This document shows, in pieces, positions 7,192-15,199 of a stretch of DNA of 37,653 bases; the stretch's first letter is position 1, and the number at the start of each line of letters is the position of its first letter. Where the stretch lies: the IMG/VR virus record IMGVR_UViG_3300044655_002470, positions 1 to 37,653 of that record. One strand, written 5' to 3'. The notes beneath the pieces were generated by a model that saw nothing but the letters and a program-made list of their open reading frames with translations, ran no database searches and was not told the DNA's origin. This DNA comes from a virus. A program made the translations under genes and the position numbers.

Positions 7192-7815
7192 ATGTCAAAA
7201 AGTGAAGAACAAAGAATTAGACTACAAGATGAATTCGATCAAATCCAGTCAGAAAACTCGGAATTCGACATTTCTCTACACTTAGCCAAGCCAGAAGATT
7301 TACCTGATTTAGGTGAAATCGAGATATATGATTATGATGCTGATTTAACTGTGGCAACACAACAATCAATGGATGTATTAGAATCATTGGTTGATTTATA
7401 TCTAAGTGATATACCAAAATTAAAAGAACATTCTTATATTAGAAATAAGATGAGAGAAGACGCTATGGTTTACGCTGAAGCAATTTTCTTATCAAAGATG
7501 ACTAGAAAAAACTTTCTATCTCAATTGAGACAAGTTGATAATGGTGATAACGCAGCAAGAATGCATGAAGTTGTCAATCAAACAATTGGTCAAATTAGAG
7601 AGAATGGTAAGTTTTTATCAAATCAAAGAACTGAATTAGAGAAGTTCTATAAAACATTAAGAAAAGACTTAGGTTATAACGAAATTGAAAACCCTGAAGT
7701 TAAACAAGCTGAGGCAGAAAGTCAAGCTGATACATCTACTGATGGTTTGGTTACAAATAATCGAGATCTAAATGAAATGATTAAGAATGCGATGAGTAAG
7801 AAAGATGAGAAATAA
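7192..7815 (+). CDS. Terminase small subunit (T4 gp16-like)
   Basis: 207 residues from the ATG at 7192. The longer in-frame reading from 7042 would overlap the large-subunit gene and is rejected. The order of features parallels T4 gp16: an acidic N-terminus with EDLPDLGEIEIYDYDADL (T4: SDLPGIDGEEIKVYEP), then two long central helices (IRNKMREDAMVYAEAIFLSK and RMHEVVNQTIGQIRENGKFL), then KFYKTLRKDLG and a variable tail. In T4 the central helices form the oligomeric ring that recognises concatemer DNA and stimulates gp17. Adjacency to the large subunit supports the call. Residue-level identity with gp16 is low, so this rests on pattern and context. Confidence 0.75.
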   Translation: MSKSEEQRIRLQDEFDQIQSENSEFDISLHLAKPEDLPDLGEIEIYDYDADLTVATQQSMDVLESLVDLYLSDIPKLKEHSYIRNKMREDAMVYAEAIFLSKMTRKNFLSQLRQVDNGDNAARMHEVVNQTIGQIRENGKFLSNQRTELEKFYKTLRKDLGYNEIENPEVKQAEAESQADTSTDGLVTNNRDLNEMIKNAMSKKDEK

Positions 7816-7848
7816 AAAAAAGACTAACATTTGTTAGTCTTTTTTTAT
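7814..7848. terminator. Bidirectional terminator
   Basis: A-run, stem AGACTAACA / TGTTAGTCT, then a run of seven T. Between convergent genes ending at 7815 and 7849. Confidence 0.82.
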
Positions 7849-8424
7849 TTATCTTCTACCATTTGGATTTTGTTCTTGTGCTAGTAATGTATTTAGACGA
7901 TCTTGAAACTCAGTTCTAATAGGCTCACGTGCGGCAACTTCTCCGGTTACATCACGTCTTTCTATTAGATCATAAACTTTTGTAAGTTCGGCAACCACCT
8001 GCATCGCACTCATTTGTCTAGGTTCATAATCCCAGATTTGAGTTCTTAGATAATCTCTATTTTTAAAGTTATATAAAGGAGCTTTTTTACTTACTTCTTG
8101 TTTATAGATTTGTAAAGTTGGATATTTCTCTTTAACTTTCTTTAAATCTTTCAATTTTGAAATAACTTTTTTTCTTTCAACATCAGTAATATCTCTCTTT
8201 CTTGAAATATTTTCTAATGTAGTTATTAAAGTATCAATATTTGCATAAATGTCTAAAAGTCTTTCTTTGATTACCTTTGAAATGGTTCTACCACCAACAA
8301 ACTGCATTGTTAATAATCCAAGTATAGTTATAGGAAATGATAAAATAGATTTTATTATTCCTCCTAGTGATTCGTTTATTTCTTCTCCTTGAGAGAATGA
8401 TTCAAATGTTTTAATGTTTTTCAT
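7849..8424 (-). CDS. Leader-bearing protein with a hydrophobic segment and helical body
   Basis: 191 residues. The leader MKNIKTFESF is followed by EEINE then SLGG, a good fit to the T4 prohead-protease rule ([IL]xE before a small residue). Residues 20-45 are hydrophobic (GGIIKSILSFPITILGLLTM) and could cross or insert in a membrane once the leader is removed. The rest is helical and basic (RKRDITDVERKKVISKLKDL) and ends in NPNGRR. Function unknown; the features suit a capsid-packaged protein that contacts a membrane on entry (inference). Third gene of a minus operon after 9303-9722 and 8435-9283, with a 10-base gap. Confidence 0.6.
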   Translation of the reverse strand: MKNIKTFESFSQGEEINESLGGIIKSILSFPITILGLLTMQFVGGRTISKVIKERLLDIYANIDTLITTLENISRKRDITDVERKKVISKLKDLKKVKEKYPTLQIYKQEVSKKAPLYNFKNRDYLRTQIWDYEPRQMSAMQVVAELTKVYDLIERRDVTGEVAAREPIRTEFQDRLNTLLAQEQNPNGRR

Positions 8425-8434
8425 ACATTATATA

Positions 8435-9283
8435 TTATTTTTTATAATTAAAATTTTCAAAGGTTCTTACAATTTTATGTAGATTTAACTCTACTTTTGT
8501 TGTAATAAATGTATTTACCTTATTGAATGTAACTTGATTTATAATCAATTCACACTCTTCCATTTTAAGTACTTCTTTTACTTTCTCTTTAACTTCATCA
8601 TCACTGTTCTTAACTAAGAATTGAAGCACATCATTTACACCTTTAGCTAGTTTGACTGTATTAAGATCATCGTCATATAAAGAAACTTCATCATATTTAG
8701 TTATTTCTTCTTCTGTAAACTTCGTATCAGCGGTTTTTAAACCAATTATATGTTGGAGTACCAATCTCACTTTTTTGTGTACTATATCGTCTCTATCTCT
8801 GTTATAGAATGTTTCTGATATGTAATAGAAGTTCTTTATTTTTAATCCAAAGTCTAATAATTTTTCTTCTAACTTTTCAATTAGTGATTCATAACTTCTT
8901 TTAGAGTTTTTAGAACAAATAACATAGATGTCGTCTTGACTATTTTTAAGATGTCTAATATTTTCTAAGTGTATTGTAAAGTCACCATTATCAATTATGT
9001 CTTTACTCATAAATTCCTGCATTGAGAATGCTAAATCTGATACATCTACATTGGCATTTTTTGCTTTAATTTTAATTCTGTTTAAAAGTTCTTCACTGAA
9101 CCAATAAGATTCCCCAGACATATCAAATTTGATATTATCTTTTCTATAAACACCTTTTCTTAAAAGGTTAAATTCTGATTTAGATATTCTTAACAAAGGT
9201 TTATTAGGATTTAGTTTATTAACTATCCAAACTTTACTATTCATAGTAATTAAACTGTTAAGGTCAAAGAAATGTGCATTCAT
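8435..9283 (-). CDS. Unknown protein, possible degenerate HAD-like fold
   Basis: 282 residues from the ATG at 9283 (MNAHFFDLNSLI). An upstream in-frame start at 9352 would overlap the previous gene by 50 bases and adds residues in poor context, so it is rejected. HFFDLNSL sits where HAD proteins have DxDxT, DDIYVICSKNSKRSYE (about 120) resembles a motif II strand with Ser, and VSLYDDDLNTVKLAKG (about 205-220) resembles the acidic motif IV. The nucleophile region is altered, so catalysis is doubtful. No leader. The 20-base gap to the upstream gene suggests the same operon. Confidence 0.5.
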   Translation of the reverse strand: MNAHFFDLNSLITMNSKVWIVNKLNPNKPLLRISKSEFNLLRKGVYRKDNIKFDMSGESYWFSEELLNRIKIKAKNANVDVSDLAFSMQEFMSKDIIDNGDFTIHLENIRHLKNSQDDIYVICSKNSKRSYESLIEKLEEKLLDFGLKIKNFYYISETFYNRDRDDIVHKKVRLVLQHIIGLKTADTKFTEEEITKYDEVSLYDDDLNTVKLAKGVNDVLQFLVKNSDDEVKEKVKEVLKMEECELIINQVTFNKVNTFITTKVELNLHKIVRTFENFNYKK

Positions 9284-9302
9284 TAGTGAGTTTTTGTTTT
9301 TA

Positions 9303-9722
9303 TTACCAGAATGATCCACCTGGATGTCTGTGAGATTTTTTATCATAATCATCCTTTAAATAAACTTCCGCAGATTTACCTTTCTCGTCAAATACAAGTT
9401 TTATACTATCTCCTGCCTTTGGTGTATCTTCTCTCCAAAATCCATTTGGATATATAGTAGTTTCTATTTTATTGCCATTATTATCAATGAATTGAATTCT
9501 TAATTTACCCTTACTATGTCTTTCTATATCTTTTATAGTACCAGTAGATGTTTTATTTGCATAATCTATATTTTCAATATCATTACCATTTTTATCTTCT
9601 ATACCAACAAAGGTACAAGAACCAAATAATAGACCAAGTGCCGCAACCATACCGGTTGCCACTGATCTTAATCCTTCATCAATATTTTCAAAATCTTCAT
9701 TATATTTTTTAATGTATTTCAT
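9303..9722 (-). CDS. Leader-bearing small protein with Gly/Ala hydrophobic segment and Cys
   Basis: 139 residues. The leader MKYIKKYNEDFENIDE is followed by GLRS, an IxE-Gly site. Residues 22-36 are hydrophobic (VATGMVAALGLLFGSC), ending in Cys like a weak lipobox. If the leader is clipped by a prohead protease, the new N-terminus would carry this segment. Residues 55-125 form a beta-rich domain (KLRIQFIDNNGNKIETTIYP, DSIKLVFDEKGKSAEVYL), perhaps an OB- or SH3-like barrel. The end is His/Gly-rich. First gene of a three-gene operon behind a late-type motif. Confidence 0.58.
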   Translation of the reverse strand: MKYIKKYNEDFENIDEGLRSVATGMVAALGLLFGSCTFVGIEDKNGNDIENIDYANKTSTGTIKDIERHSKGKLRIQFIDNNGNKIETTIYPNGFWREDTPKAGDSIKLVFDEKGKSAEVYLKDDYDKKSHRHPGGSFW

Positions 9723-9733
9723 AAAAGTTTATT

Positions 9734-9750
9734 TTTTTATATATATTAAA
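9734..9750 (-). promoter_or_regulatory. Late-type promoter motif
   Basis: TTTAATATATATAAAA on the minus strand, about 15 bases before the ATG at 9722, just downstream of the terminator of the preceding gene. Confidence 0.45.
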
Positions 9751-9751
9751 T

Positions 9752-9782
9752 AAAAAAACTCACTAAAAAGTGAGTTTTTAAT
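9752..9782 (-). terminator. Terminator after the 9786-10241 gene
   Basis: Stem AAACTCACT / AGTGAGTTT with an A-loop. On the minus strand it is followed by TTTTTT. It separates two minus-strand operons. Confidence 0.75.
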
Positions 9783-9785
9783 TTT

Positions 9786-10241
9786 TTATCTTAATAATTT
9801 TCTACTTAGTGCAAAATCATATAATACTGGTAAGTTTAAGTATTCTATAAAGTGTTTTCTCATTTCTTCCAGTGTTCTAGATCTATTTATTATACTTATT
9901 ACTAAAAATCCAAACTCTTCTTGAAACTCTAAATAACAATCACACCAAGGTCTGTTATAATGTTCTAATGTTTTCCATTCTCTTTCACCACCTGATAACC
10001 AGTATAAACTTTTTTCTGGTGATACATTATCTGTATCTATATCTCTAGTTTCTAGTTGCCAAATTGGATCATTTGCATCACAATTTCTTAATAATAATGA
10101 AACTGCCTCACCTAAATCTGTCGTTAACTCTTTTCCTATTTCAAAGAACCATTCATTTCCTTCTCTGCTTATTATAATTGTGTTATTGTCATAAATAATT
10201 TTAGTTCCAATTTCTTTCAGTAAAGTTCTTTTTCTTTTCAT
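9786..10241 (-). CDS. Hypothetical phage protein
   Basis: 151 residues, not recognised. A basic start (MKRKRTLLKEI), then beta-rich segments (TKIIYDNNTIIISREGNEWF), a WQLETRDIDTDN stretch, and a Trp/Cys-rich centre (EREWKTLEHYNRPWCDCYLE). It ends in helix (TLEEMRKHFIEYLNL). No signal, no leader. Second gene after 10261-10551 (19-base gap) and closed by a terminator. Confidence 0.5.
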   Translation of the reverse strand: MKRKRTLLKEIGTKIIYDNNTIIISREGNEWFFEIGKELTTDLGEAVSLLLRNCDANDPIWQLETRDIDTDNVSPEKSLYWLSGGEREWKTLEHYNRPWCDCYLEFQEEFGFLVISIINRSRTLEEMRKHFIEYLNLPVLYDFALSRKLLR

Positions 10242-10260
10242 AGTAATTAATTATTTTTAT

Positions 10261-10551
10261 CTAGATAGGTTTGTTTAACCCACTCTTCCAAGTTCCTTTG
10301 AAGACTCCTTTCTCCCAAATACCATTCTCCCACGTTCCATAGAATCCACCATTTTTAAATATGCCGTATTTCCAATTACCAAATTTATAAATACCTTCGT
10401 GCCAAATTAAAGTATCTTTCTTAATTTCTACAATAGCATCTTCAACCTCAGAATCAATTAGCCAATTGAATCCCAGTTCTTTTAATTTCTTTAAAATTTC
10501 TGATTTTGTTGTGATAGATTTATCGTTATACTTAAATTCTTTAATTCCCAT
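10261..10551 (-). CDS. Small protein with MORN-like Trp-Gly/Phe-Gly repeats
   Basis: 96 residues. Residues 1-45 are a helical cap (SEILKKLKELGFNWLIDSEV). From about residue 48 there are short tandem units of the type GxWxxGxF (HEGIYKFGNWKYGIFKNGGF, then TWENGIWEKGVFKGTWKSG). These resemble MORN or bacterial W-x-x-G-x-F repeats that stack as beta hairpins. Such repeats usually bind membranes or proteins, but no function can be assigned here. It has its own AATATATATACT motif 20 bases upstream. Confidence 0.55.
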   Translation of the reverse strand: MGIKEFKYNDKSITTKSEILKKLKELGFNWLIDSEVEDAIVEIKKDTLIWHEGIYKFGNWKYGIFKNGGFYGTWENGIWEKGVFKGTWKSGLNKPI

Positions 10552-10570
10552 TTTGAATAATCTTTTTACG

Positions 10571-10584
10571 AGTATATATATTTT
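10571..10584 (-). promoter_or_regulatory. Late-type promoter motif
   Basis: AAATATATATACT on the minus strand, 20 bases before the ATG at 10551. The rest of 10585-10665 is AT-rich with no gene that I can support. Confidence 0.45.
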
Positions 10585-10665
10585 TTAACGTCTGACATTC
10601 TTTTTCTTTTTCTCTAATTTTTACTTAAAAATGAAGATTTTACTTTGAAAAAAAATAAAATAAAT

Positions 10666-10694
10666 GAAAAAACCGAGATAGTTCTCGGTTTTTT
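10666..10694 (-). terminator. Terminator after the 10693-11268 gene
   Basis: Stem AACCGAGA (10671-10678) / TCTCGGTT (10683-10690), loop TAGT, with T-runs on both strands. Confidence 0.78.
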
Positions 10695-11268
10695 ATAATA
10701 ATTTGAATATAACATTTACTTCAGAAGTTATTATATCAAAAGATAATTTTTCAAAATCTTCTTTACTTAGTTTATGTGACTTCCCTTCAGTTGTAAGATC
10801 TCTCATGTTTGGTAAAGGTATTTCTTCATCATCTCCATACATAAGTTTCATTTGTTCTTTATAAATAAAATAAACATCTAATATATTATAATGTTTCATA
10901 ACACGATCTACCATAAATAGTAATTGATCTTTAACATCATCAATAATAAATTTAGTTTCTTCTATACCACCTTCATCACCATGTCTAACTTGTTTCTGTA
11001 CTCTAATTCTAGCTTCTGTTTTTCTCTCACCATGTATAGTTTCACCACTATGTCCTCTTTCAAATGAGCTTTCTACAAATGATATAGTTATAGTAAAGTC
11101 ATCCTGTAAATAAGTAATAGAATCCAGTATAAACTCTTTAAATTTGGATTGTTTTTCTTCTGAACCAGTTAGGTTATTTTCGGTATTGGGTTCTTGTTCT
11201 TTGATTTTATCTTTTATAAATGTTTTAACCTTATTGATAAATCCTTCGTGTGTTTGTAAATACTTCAT
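10693..11268 (-). CDS. Leader-bearing protein, paralogue of 11271-11768
   Basis: 191 residues. Leader MKYLQTHEGF, then a Lys-rich helix with DKIKEQ (possible IxE site). The body from about residue 45 aligns by eye with the next gene upstream: FILDSITYLQDDFTITISF against IRNEVSYLSDDDRFNILVGF, then EARIRVQKQV, KFIIDDVKDQLLFMVDRVMK, and SKEDFEKLSFD-x-EVNVIFKLL. This is an alpha/beta domain of unknown function. It starts 2 bases after the paralogue's stop, so it is a tandem duplication in one operon. The protein has extra linkers (GSEEKQ; RGHSGETIHGERK) relative to its sister. Confidence 0.6.
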   Translation of the reverse strand: MKYLQTHEGFINKVKTFIKDKIKEQEPNTENNLTGSEEKQSKFKEFILDSITYLQDDFTITISFVESSFERGHSGETIHGERKTEARIRVQKQVRHGDEGGIEETKFIIDDVKDQLLFMVDRVMKHYNILDVYFIYKEQMKLMYGDDEEIPLPNMRDLTTEGKSHKLSKEDFEKLSFDIITSEVNVIFKLL

Positions 11269-11270
11269 AA

Positions 11271-11768
11271 TTAATATATTTTTATAAGAAAAGTTACTTC
11301 TTCAACTTCATCATTATCTGATAATTCTTCAAACTCTTCTATTGATACTTTTTCTTCTTTTATTTTAGCTAACATTTTAACCTTATCATAAGTTTTTTCA
11401 ACTAATTGTGATGTTAGTAAAATAAAATCTTTAATTTCTGATAATTTAAAACTTTCTTTTTCGGTTCTACTAATATTTACTCTAAATATAGTTTTGTATT
11501 TACCTGTAACTAATTCACCTTCTTTATTTACATAAATATCATTTTCACTAAATCCAACTAATATATTAAATCTATCATCATCTGAGAGATAAGATACTTC
11601 ATTTCTAATTAATTGTGATAAATCTTTTTTTGGAAAGTCGTCTGGTAGAGTAGGTTTTAATTCAAATAAAATACCAACTAGTTCAACAACTTCTTGAGTA
11701 TCAAGATCTTCGGGTCTAGTATATTTTATTTTACCGGAGAAGTTCTCATATAATTTTAAGTTTTTCAT
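11271..11768 (-). CDS. Leader-bearing protein, paralogue of 10693-11268
   Basis: 165 residues. Leader MKNLKLYENF followed by SGKIKY, with no clear IxE cleavage site nearby, unlike most of its relatives. The body shares its order of segments with the downstream gene: a DDRFNILVGF strand, an NKEGELVTGKYKTIFRVNIS hairpin, the SEIKDFILLTSQLVEKTYDK helix, then EEFEELSDNDEVEEVTFL. Function unknown. The ATG at 11768 sits only 2-5 bases from a TATATATACT motif which itself follows a terminator, so the transcript may have almost no 5' leader. Confidence 0.6.
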   Translation of the reverse strand: MKNLKLYENFSGKIKYTRPEDLDTQEVVELVGILFELKPTLPDDFPKKDLSQLIRNEVSYLSDDDRFNILVGFSENDIYVNKEGELVTGKYKTIFRVNISRTEKESFKLSEIKDFILLTSQLVEKTYDKVKMLAKIKEEKVSIEEFEELSDNDEVEEVTFLIKIY

Positions 11769-11770
11769 AT

Positions 11771-11783
11771 GAGTATATATAAA
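11771..11783 (-). promoter_or_regulatory. Late-type promoter motif abutting a start codon
   Basis: TTTATATATACTC on the minus strand, immediately before the ATG at 11768. All other copies are about 15-50 bases away. Confidence 0.4.
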
Positions 11784-11809
11784 AAAAACCAGGTGATTTA
11801 CCTGGTTTT
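11783..11809 (-). terminator. Terminator after the 11808-12389 gene
   Basis: Stem AACCAGGT / ACCTGGTT with loop GATTT on +. The minus strand continues into eight T. Confidence 0.8.
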
Positions 11810-12389
11810 ATAAATTATCTAAAAATTCCTTTTCTTCTTTTGTTAAAGAGTCAATACCACTTTCGTTTATTTTATCTAAGATTGTATCGATTTCTAAACT
11901 AACTTGTTTTTTAGTTTTGGATTTAACCTCGCTAACTACTTTAGTTTGTTCAACCTCTGTATTTTTTTCTTGGTTATTTCTTATATGTTCAATCTTTCTA
12001 TCTAGAGAAGGCATTTTTATATCATATCCTTTTTCAATATAGAATAAATAAGAGTTTAAAGTATCATCATTCTTAGATACTTTAGGAATTACTACCGGTT
12101 TCATTCTAAATACTCTATCATACTCTTTTTTTGTTACAGGACATACTTCAGGGAAGAAGAAAAACTCTTTATCAAGTAGCTCACCTGTAAATTTATTTAT
12201 ATCTTGTTGTTCAACTGCTACAGTCATACCAGTTTCTTGACAAATCCATAATTTTAAGCAACGTTGATTCTTGTATTTTAAAAGAATTTCAAAATCTATT
12301 GAAAGTGTAGTTGATGCTATAAATAGTTGTCTTTGATCCATTGCCTTTAAGTTAAGACAGATTACTTTATTAATATTAAATAAACTCAT
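11808..12389 (-). CDS. Unknown protein with DUF6576-like C-terminal motif, host-type promoter
   Basis: 193 residues, not recognised. The N-terminal 120 residues are a mixed domain with Cys and Trp (RCLKLWICQETGMTVAVEQQ, FFFPEVCPVTKKEYDRVF). A charged linker (KSKTKKQ) leads to EIDTILDKINESGIDSLTKE, then EKEFLDNL. This tail is nearly the same as that of the membrane protein at 1537-2169, suggesting a common binding partner. It lies alone between a terminator and a Bacteroidetes-type promoter, so it is probably expressed early, unlike its leader-bearing neighbours. Confidence 0.6.
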   Translation of the reverse strand: MSLFNINKVICLNLKAMDQRQLFIASTTLSIDFEILLKYKNQRCLKLWICQETGMTVAVEQQDINKFTGELLDKEFFFFPEVCPVTKKEYDRVFRMKPVVIPKVSKNDDTLNSYLFYIEKGYDIKMPSLDRKIEHIRNNQEKNTEVEQTKVVSEVKSKTKKQVSLEIDTILDKINESGIDSLTKEEKEFLDNL

Positions 12390-12406
12390 ACTCTATTTTA
12401 TTTTTA

Positions 12407-12436
12407 CAAATATACTGATAATTTTTAAAATATCAA
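12407..12436 (-). promoter_or_regulatory. Bacteroidetes-type promoter
   Basis: On the minus strand TTG (12436-12434), 19 bases, then TATATTTG (12414-12407), 17 bases before the ATG at 12389. Spacing and -7 box are identical to the promoter at 344-373. Confidence 0.6.
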
Positions 12437-12453
12437 AAATTGATACTTATTAT

Positions 12454-12466
12454 TTTATATATATAC
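12454..12466 (+). promoter_or_regulatory. Late-type promoter motif
   Basis: TTTATATATATAC, 21 bases before the ATG at 12488. Confidence 0.45.
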
Positions 12467-12487
12467 TAAAAAATTTTTTATATCATA

Positions 12488-15199
12488 ATGAGATATTTGA
12501 ATAAAAGAGAGGATTTTCTTAGAGAAAAAAACTCTAACTCTATAAATAAAATCAAGTCAATAAACGAAGAAGCCGAATTTAACAGTGGACCATTTGCAAA
12601 TGACGTTGGCTGGAATGACTCTTTATTGGGTCGTTTGATTAATCATATTATTAGAAAAGCAAGAATTGCTAGAAAAGTTGGACAAATTAAAAAATTAATA
12701 GAAAGGTTACAAGAACAATTTGATTATCTTGTAGATCAATCTACTGTTTTCTCGTTAGGTGATGATAGTCAATTATTATTACTTAGAATAACACTTTCTT
12801 CTTTCTTTAAAGAGTTGATATTTGCGGTTGAGAATGGACGTCCAGTATCTGAATTAATTGGATTAACAGATGGTGCAATCAAAGTGGTTAATAATGTAAA
12901 GGATTTAGATAAGAAAGATGTTTTATTAGAGGAACTTAAAAAATTTAGAGAGTTTTTAAATCAATTTAAAGATGAAGAAGGTTCTGGTGATGATAGTGGA
13001 GAGAATTCTGAAAGTGGTTCTGGTGATGCAGATGCAGAAGGTATAGTTGCAAATAGTTATGGTTTAATGGTTAAGAATTTAAAAGCACTTGCTTTAATTT
13101 TGGCTAACTATAAAAAAGTTAATACTGGGGCATCAACTGGTACAACTGGTAAACCAAAAGTAACATATATTACTAAAAATGGTGATAAATTAAATCTAAT
13201 TCAAAGTGATAATACTAAAAATCCTAAAAAATTAGATATTGCTACTATTAGAAGTAAAAACCCTAAACTAAGTACATATGCAAAAGATGATCAATCACTT
13301 CCTTCTGGAATGGTTCTTCTTATGGAGGCAGCTGATTCATTTGGTACTGGTGGTTCTGCAAATAGAGGTAAAACTGTTGTTGGTGAAGATCACCTAACAC
13401 AAGCATTCAATAAATTGAAAAAGGATATTGAGGTGTTAATTTCACCTAAAGAAAAAGGTATAGCGGTTGATTATACTTTAATAAATGATATTGCAACAAA
13501 TTCAAATAATACTGATAGTAAAAAACTTATAAAAAATCTTTATAATGAAGTAAATAGATATTTGGTTGGTGATAAGAAAGCAACAATACAAGAAAAAGAT
13601 AAACTTTATAACGAGGGTATTGAAATTTTAAATGATAAAAATAAGATTGTTATTATTGCTGAAAAAATTGCTAGATTTTCAAAAAGAGCTCTTCAATTTC
13701 AGAAAGAAAATTTATATGGTGGTTTAGGAGATTTAAAAGTTCCTTTACAAACATTTGTAACTACTTTACTAGAGATAAATAAAGTACCTATAGTTACTGC
13801 TAAAAAGGAATCTTTATTTAATTACTCTTCATTTTTAGAAGCAAAAAATATATTACCTTCTGGAACACCAAATTCTAATCCTGGTGCAACTGCGGCTGTT
13901 CCTCAAGGTGGTACTGCAAGTGGTGATGCACAAGGTAAAGAAGGTGATGATGCACAAGGTAAAGAAGGTGGTGATCAAAGTAAAAAAATCTTAGAGTTTT
14001 TTAATCAAACTTGTATAGAAGTTAGAGCATTTACTGCAACTGACGAAGAGATTACTAAATTAAGAGAAGAATTAGAAACCAAGAAGAAAGAGGGTGGTGA
14101 AGTGATTATGAGTATGGATCCTATTATTGAAATAATGAATCTTTTTATCAAAGCTTATAAATTATATACAGTTCAAACAATTACAAAAAGAAGTGAGAAG
14201 GTTGATACAAATACATTATCTGAATATACTTCATTTGGTGGTAATTCAAGTGATGGTGGTGATAGTGGTAGAAATGGTCCTTATAGAAATAATAAATTAT
14301 TTGATGCTTGGGAAGAAGGTGTTAATGAAATAAGAAAAAATCGTAAGTATCAAGTTTTCTTTACTAAGAATGCTAAGTTAAGATTACCAACTGTACCTGA
14401 TCCTAATCCTGCTAAAGCAGATGATTGGGAAATTAAAGATAATGCTGGTATTAACTTTAATAGATTTATAAATGACATATTAGATGGTGAGAAGTTGTAT
14501 AAAAGTGGATCTGAAAGAGGTAAAGTTGCAGTATTTGTTGATTCATATTTTGGAGAAGGTGCAGTAACTAAAAACGGTGAGGGTGCCATGGCAACATTAG
14601 ATGAGAAGGATCTTACTGATGCTGCTACATTAGAAAATTCTAAACAGAAATTGAGTTTAGAATTAGGTAAAATTAATCCTGCTCTTAAAGGAGTTGATTT
14701 AAAGGCAAACACAATTTTTACAATTACTTATAAAAACGAAGATGATGTAGTTAAACAAAGAACATTTTTAATTCATGAAGTTTCAGGTGGTAATATATAT
14801 ATGTCATATACCTTAATTAATTATTATAAAAATAAGTACTTGAATAGAATGAATGGAACTCAAAAAGATATACTCAAAGGAACATTTCCTGTGAATTTGG
14901 CAAATGATGGTACACTAGCTCCTAAATATACTATGGTTAAGGTAAATGAGTTTGATAACATTTTCAAACCAAATAATACAATAACTGTTTCTTCAGTTGA
15001 TAATGATGGTACAGTAACTTCACCTGTATTTAAAGGTATTTCTGAGATTTATTGGTTAGTTTATACAGAAAATAAAAAGATTTATACTATTGATGATACT
15101 ACTGAACCAAAATTAGCTAATCTTATTTTACAAGCAGGTAATAAACCTTGTAAAACAACAGTTAATTCTAAATCTGGTATTCAAATTAAAAAATCATAA
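12488..15199 (+). CDS. Large leader-bearing protein, candidate internal capsid protein
   Basis: 903 residues, no known domain recognised. It begins with a divergent leader (MRYLNKREDF) and a Lys-rich stretch ending SINEEAEF, a possible IxE cleavage site at about residue 27. Residues 45-165 are long helices (RKVGQIKKLIERLQEQFDYL). A Gly/Ser/Asp linker follows at about 167-185 (GSGDDSGENSESGSGDAD). A second low-complexity block at about 465-495 has repeated DAQGKEGDD units, and a Gly/Ser patch lies at about 585-600. The C-terminal third is beta-rich (PVFKGISEIYWLVYTENKKI). Two copies of the string SFLEAKN/LMEAADSF hint at internal repeats. Its size, leader and position before the sheath suggest a major packaged or head-associated virion protein (inference). 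Confidence 0.6.
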   Translation: MRYLNKREDFLREKNSNSINKIKSINEEAEFNSGPFANDVGWNDSLLGRLINHIIRKARIARKVGQIKKLIERLQEQFDYLVDQSTVFSLGDDSQLLLLRITLSSFFKELIFAVENGRPVSELIGLTDGAIKVVNNVKDLDKKDVLLEELKKFREFLNQFKDEEGSGDDSGENSESGSGDADAEGIVANSYGLMVKNLKALALILANYKKVNTGASTGTTGKPKVTYITKNGDKLNLIQSDNTKNPKKLDIATIRSKNPKLSTYAKDDQSLPSGMVLLMEAADSFGTGGSANRGKTVVGEDHLTQAFNKLKKDIEVLISPKEKGIAVDYTLINDIATNSNNTDSKKLIKNLYNEVNRYLVGDKKATIQEKDKLYNEGIEILNDKNKIVIIAEKIARFSKRALQFQKENLYGGLGDLKVPLQTFVTTLLEINKVPIVTAKKESLFNYSSFLEAKNILPSGTPNSNPGATAAVPQGGTASGDAQGKEGDDAQGKEGGDQSKKILEFFNQTCIEVRAFTATDEEITKLREELETKKKEGGEVIMSMDPIIEIMNLFIKAYKLYTVQTITKRSEKVDTNTLSEYTSFGGNSSDGGDSGRNGPYRNNKLFDAWEEGVNEIRKNRKYQVFFTKNAKLRLPTVPDPNPAKADDWEIKDNAGINFNRFINDILDGEKLYKSGSERGKVAVFVDSYFGEGAVTKNGEGAMATLDEKDLTDAATLENSKQKLSLELGKINPALKGVDLKANTIFTITYKNEDDVVKQRTFLIHEVSGGNIYMSYTLINYYKNKYLNRMNGTQKDILKGTFPVNLANDGTLAPKYTMVKVNEFDNIFKPNNTITVSSVDNDGTVTSPVFKGISEIYWLVYTENKKIYTIDDTTEPKLANLILQAGNKPCKTTVNSKSGIQIKKS

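Noticed and set aside
9284-9352. Longer start for the 8435 gene
   Set aside because: Overlaps the upstream gene by 50 bases; the ATG at 9283 starts a clean FFDLNSL core.
9655-9690. Lipoprotein signal at GLLFGSC in the 9303-9722 protein
   Set aside because: It follows a capsid-type leader rather than a basic signal start, and the box is a weak match, so I do not call a lipoprotein.
14350-14712. Minus frame of 120 residues within the 903-residue gene
   Set aside because: Antisense shadow; no promoter, no motif.
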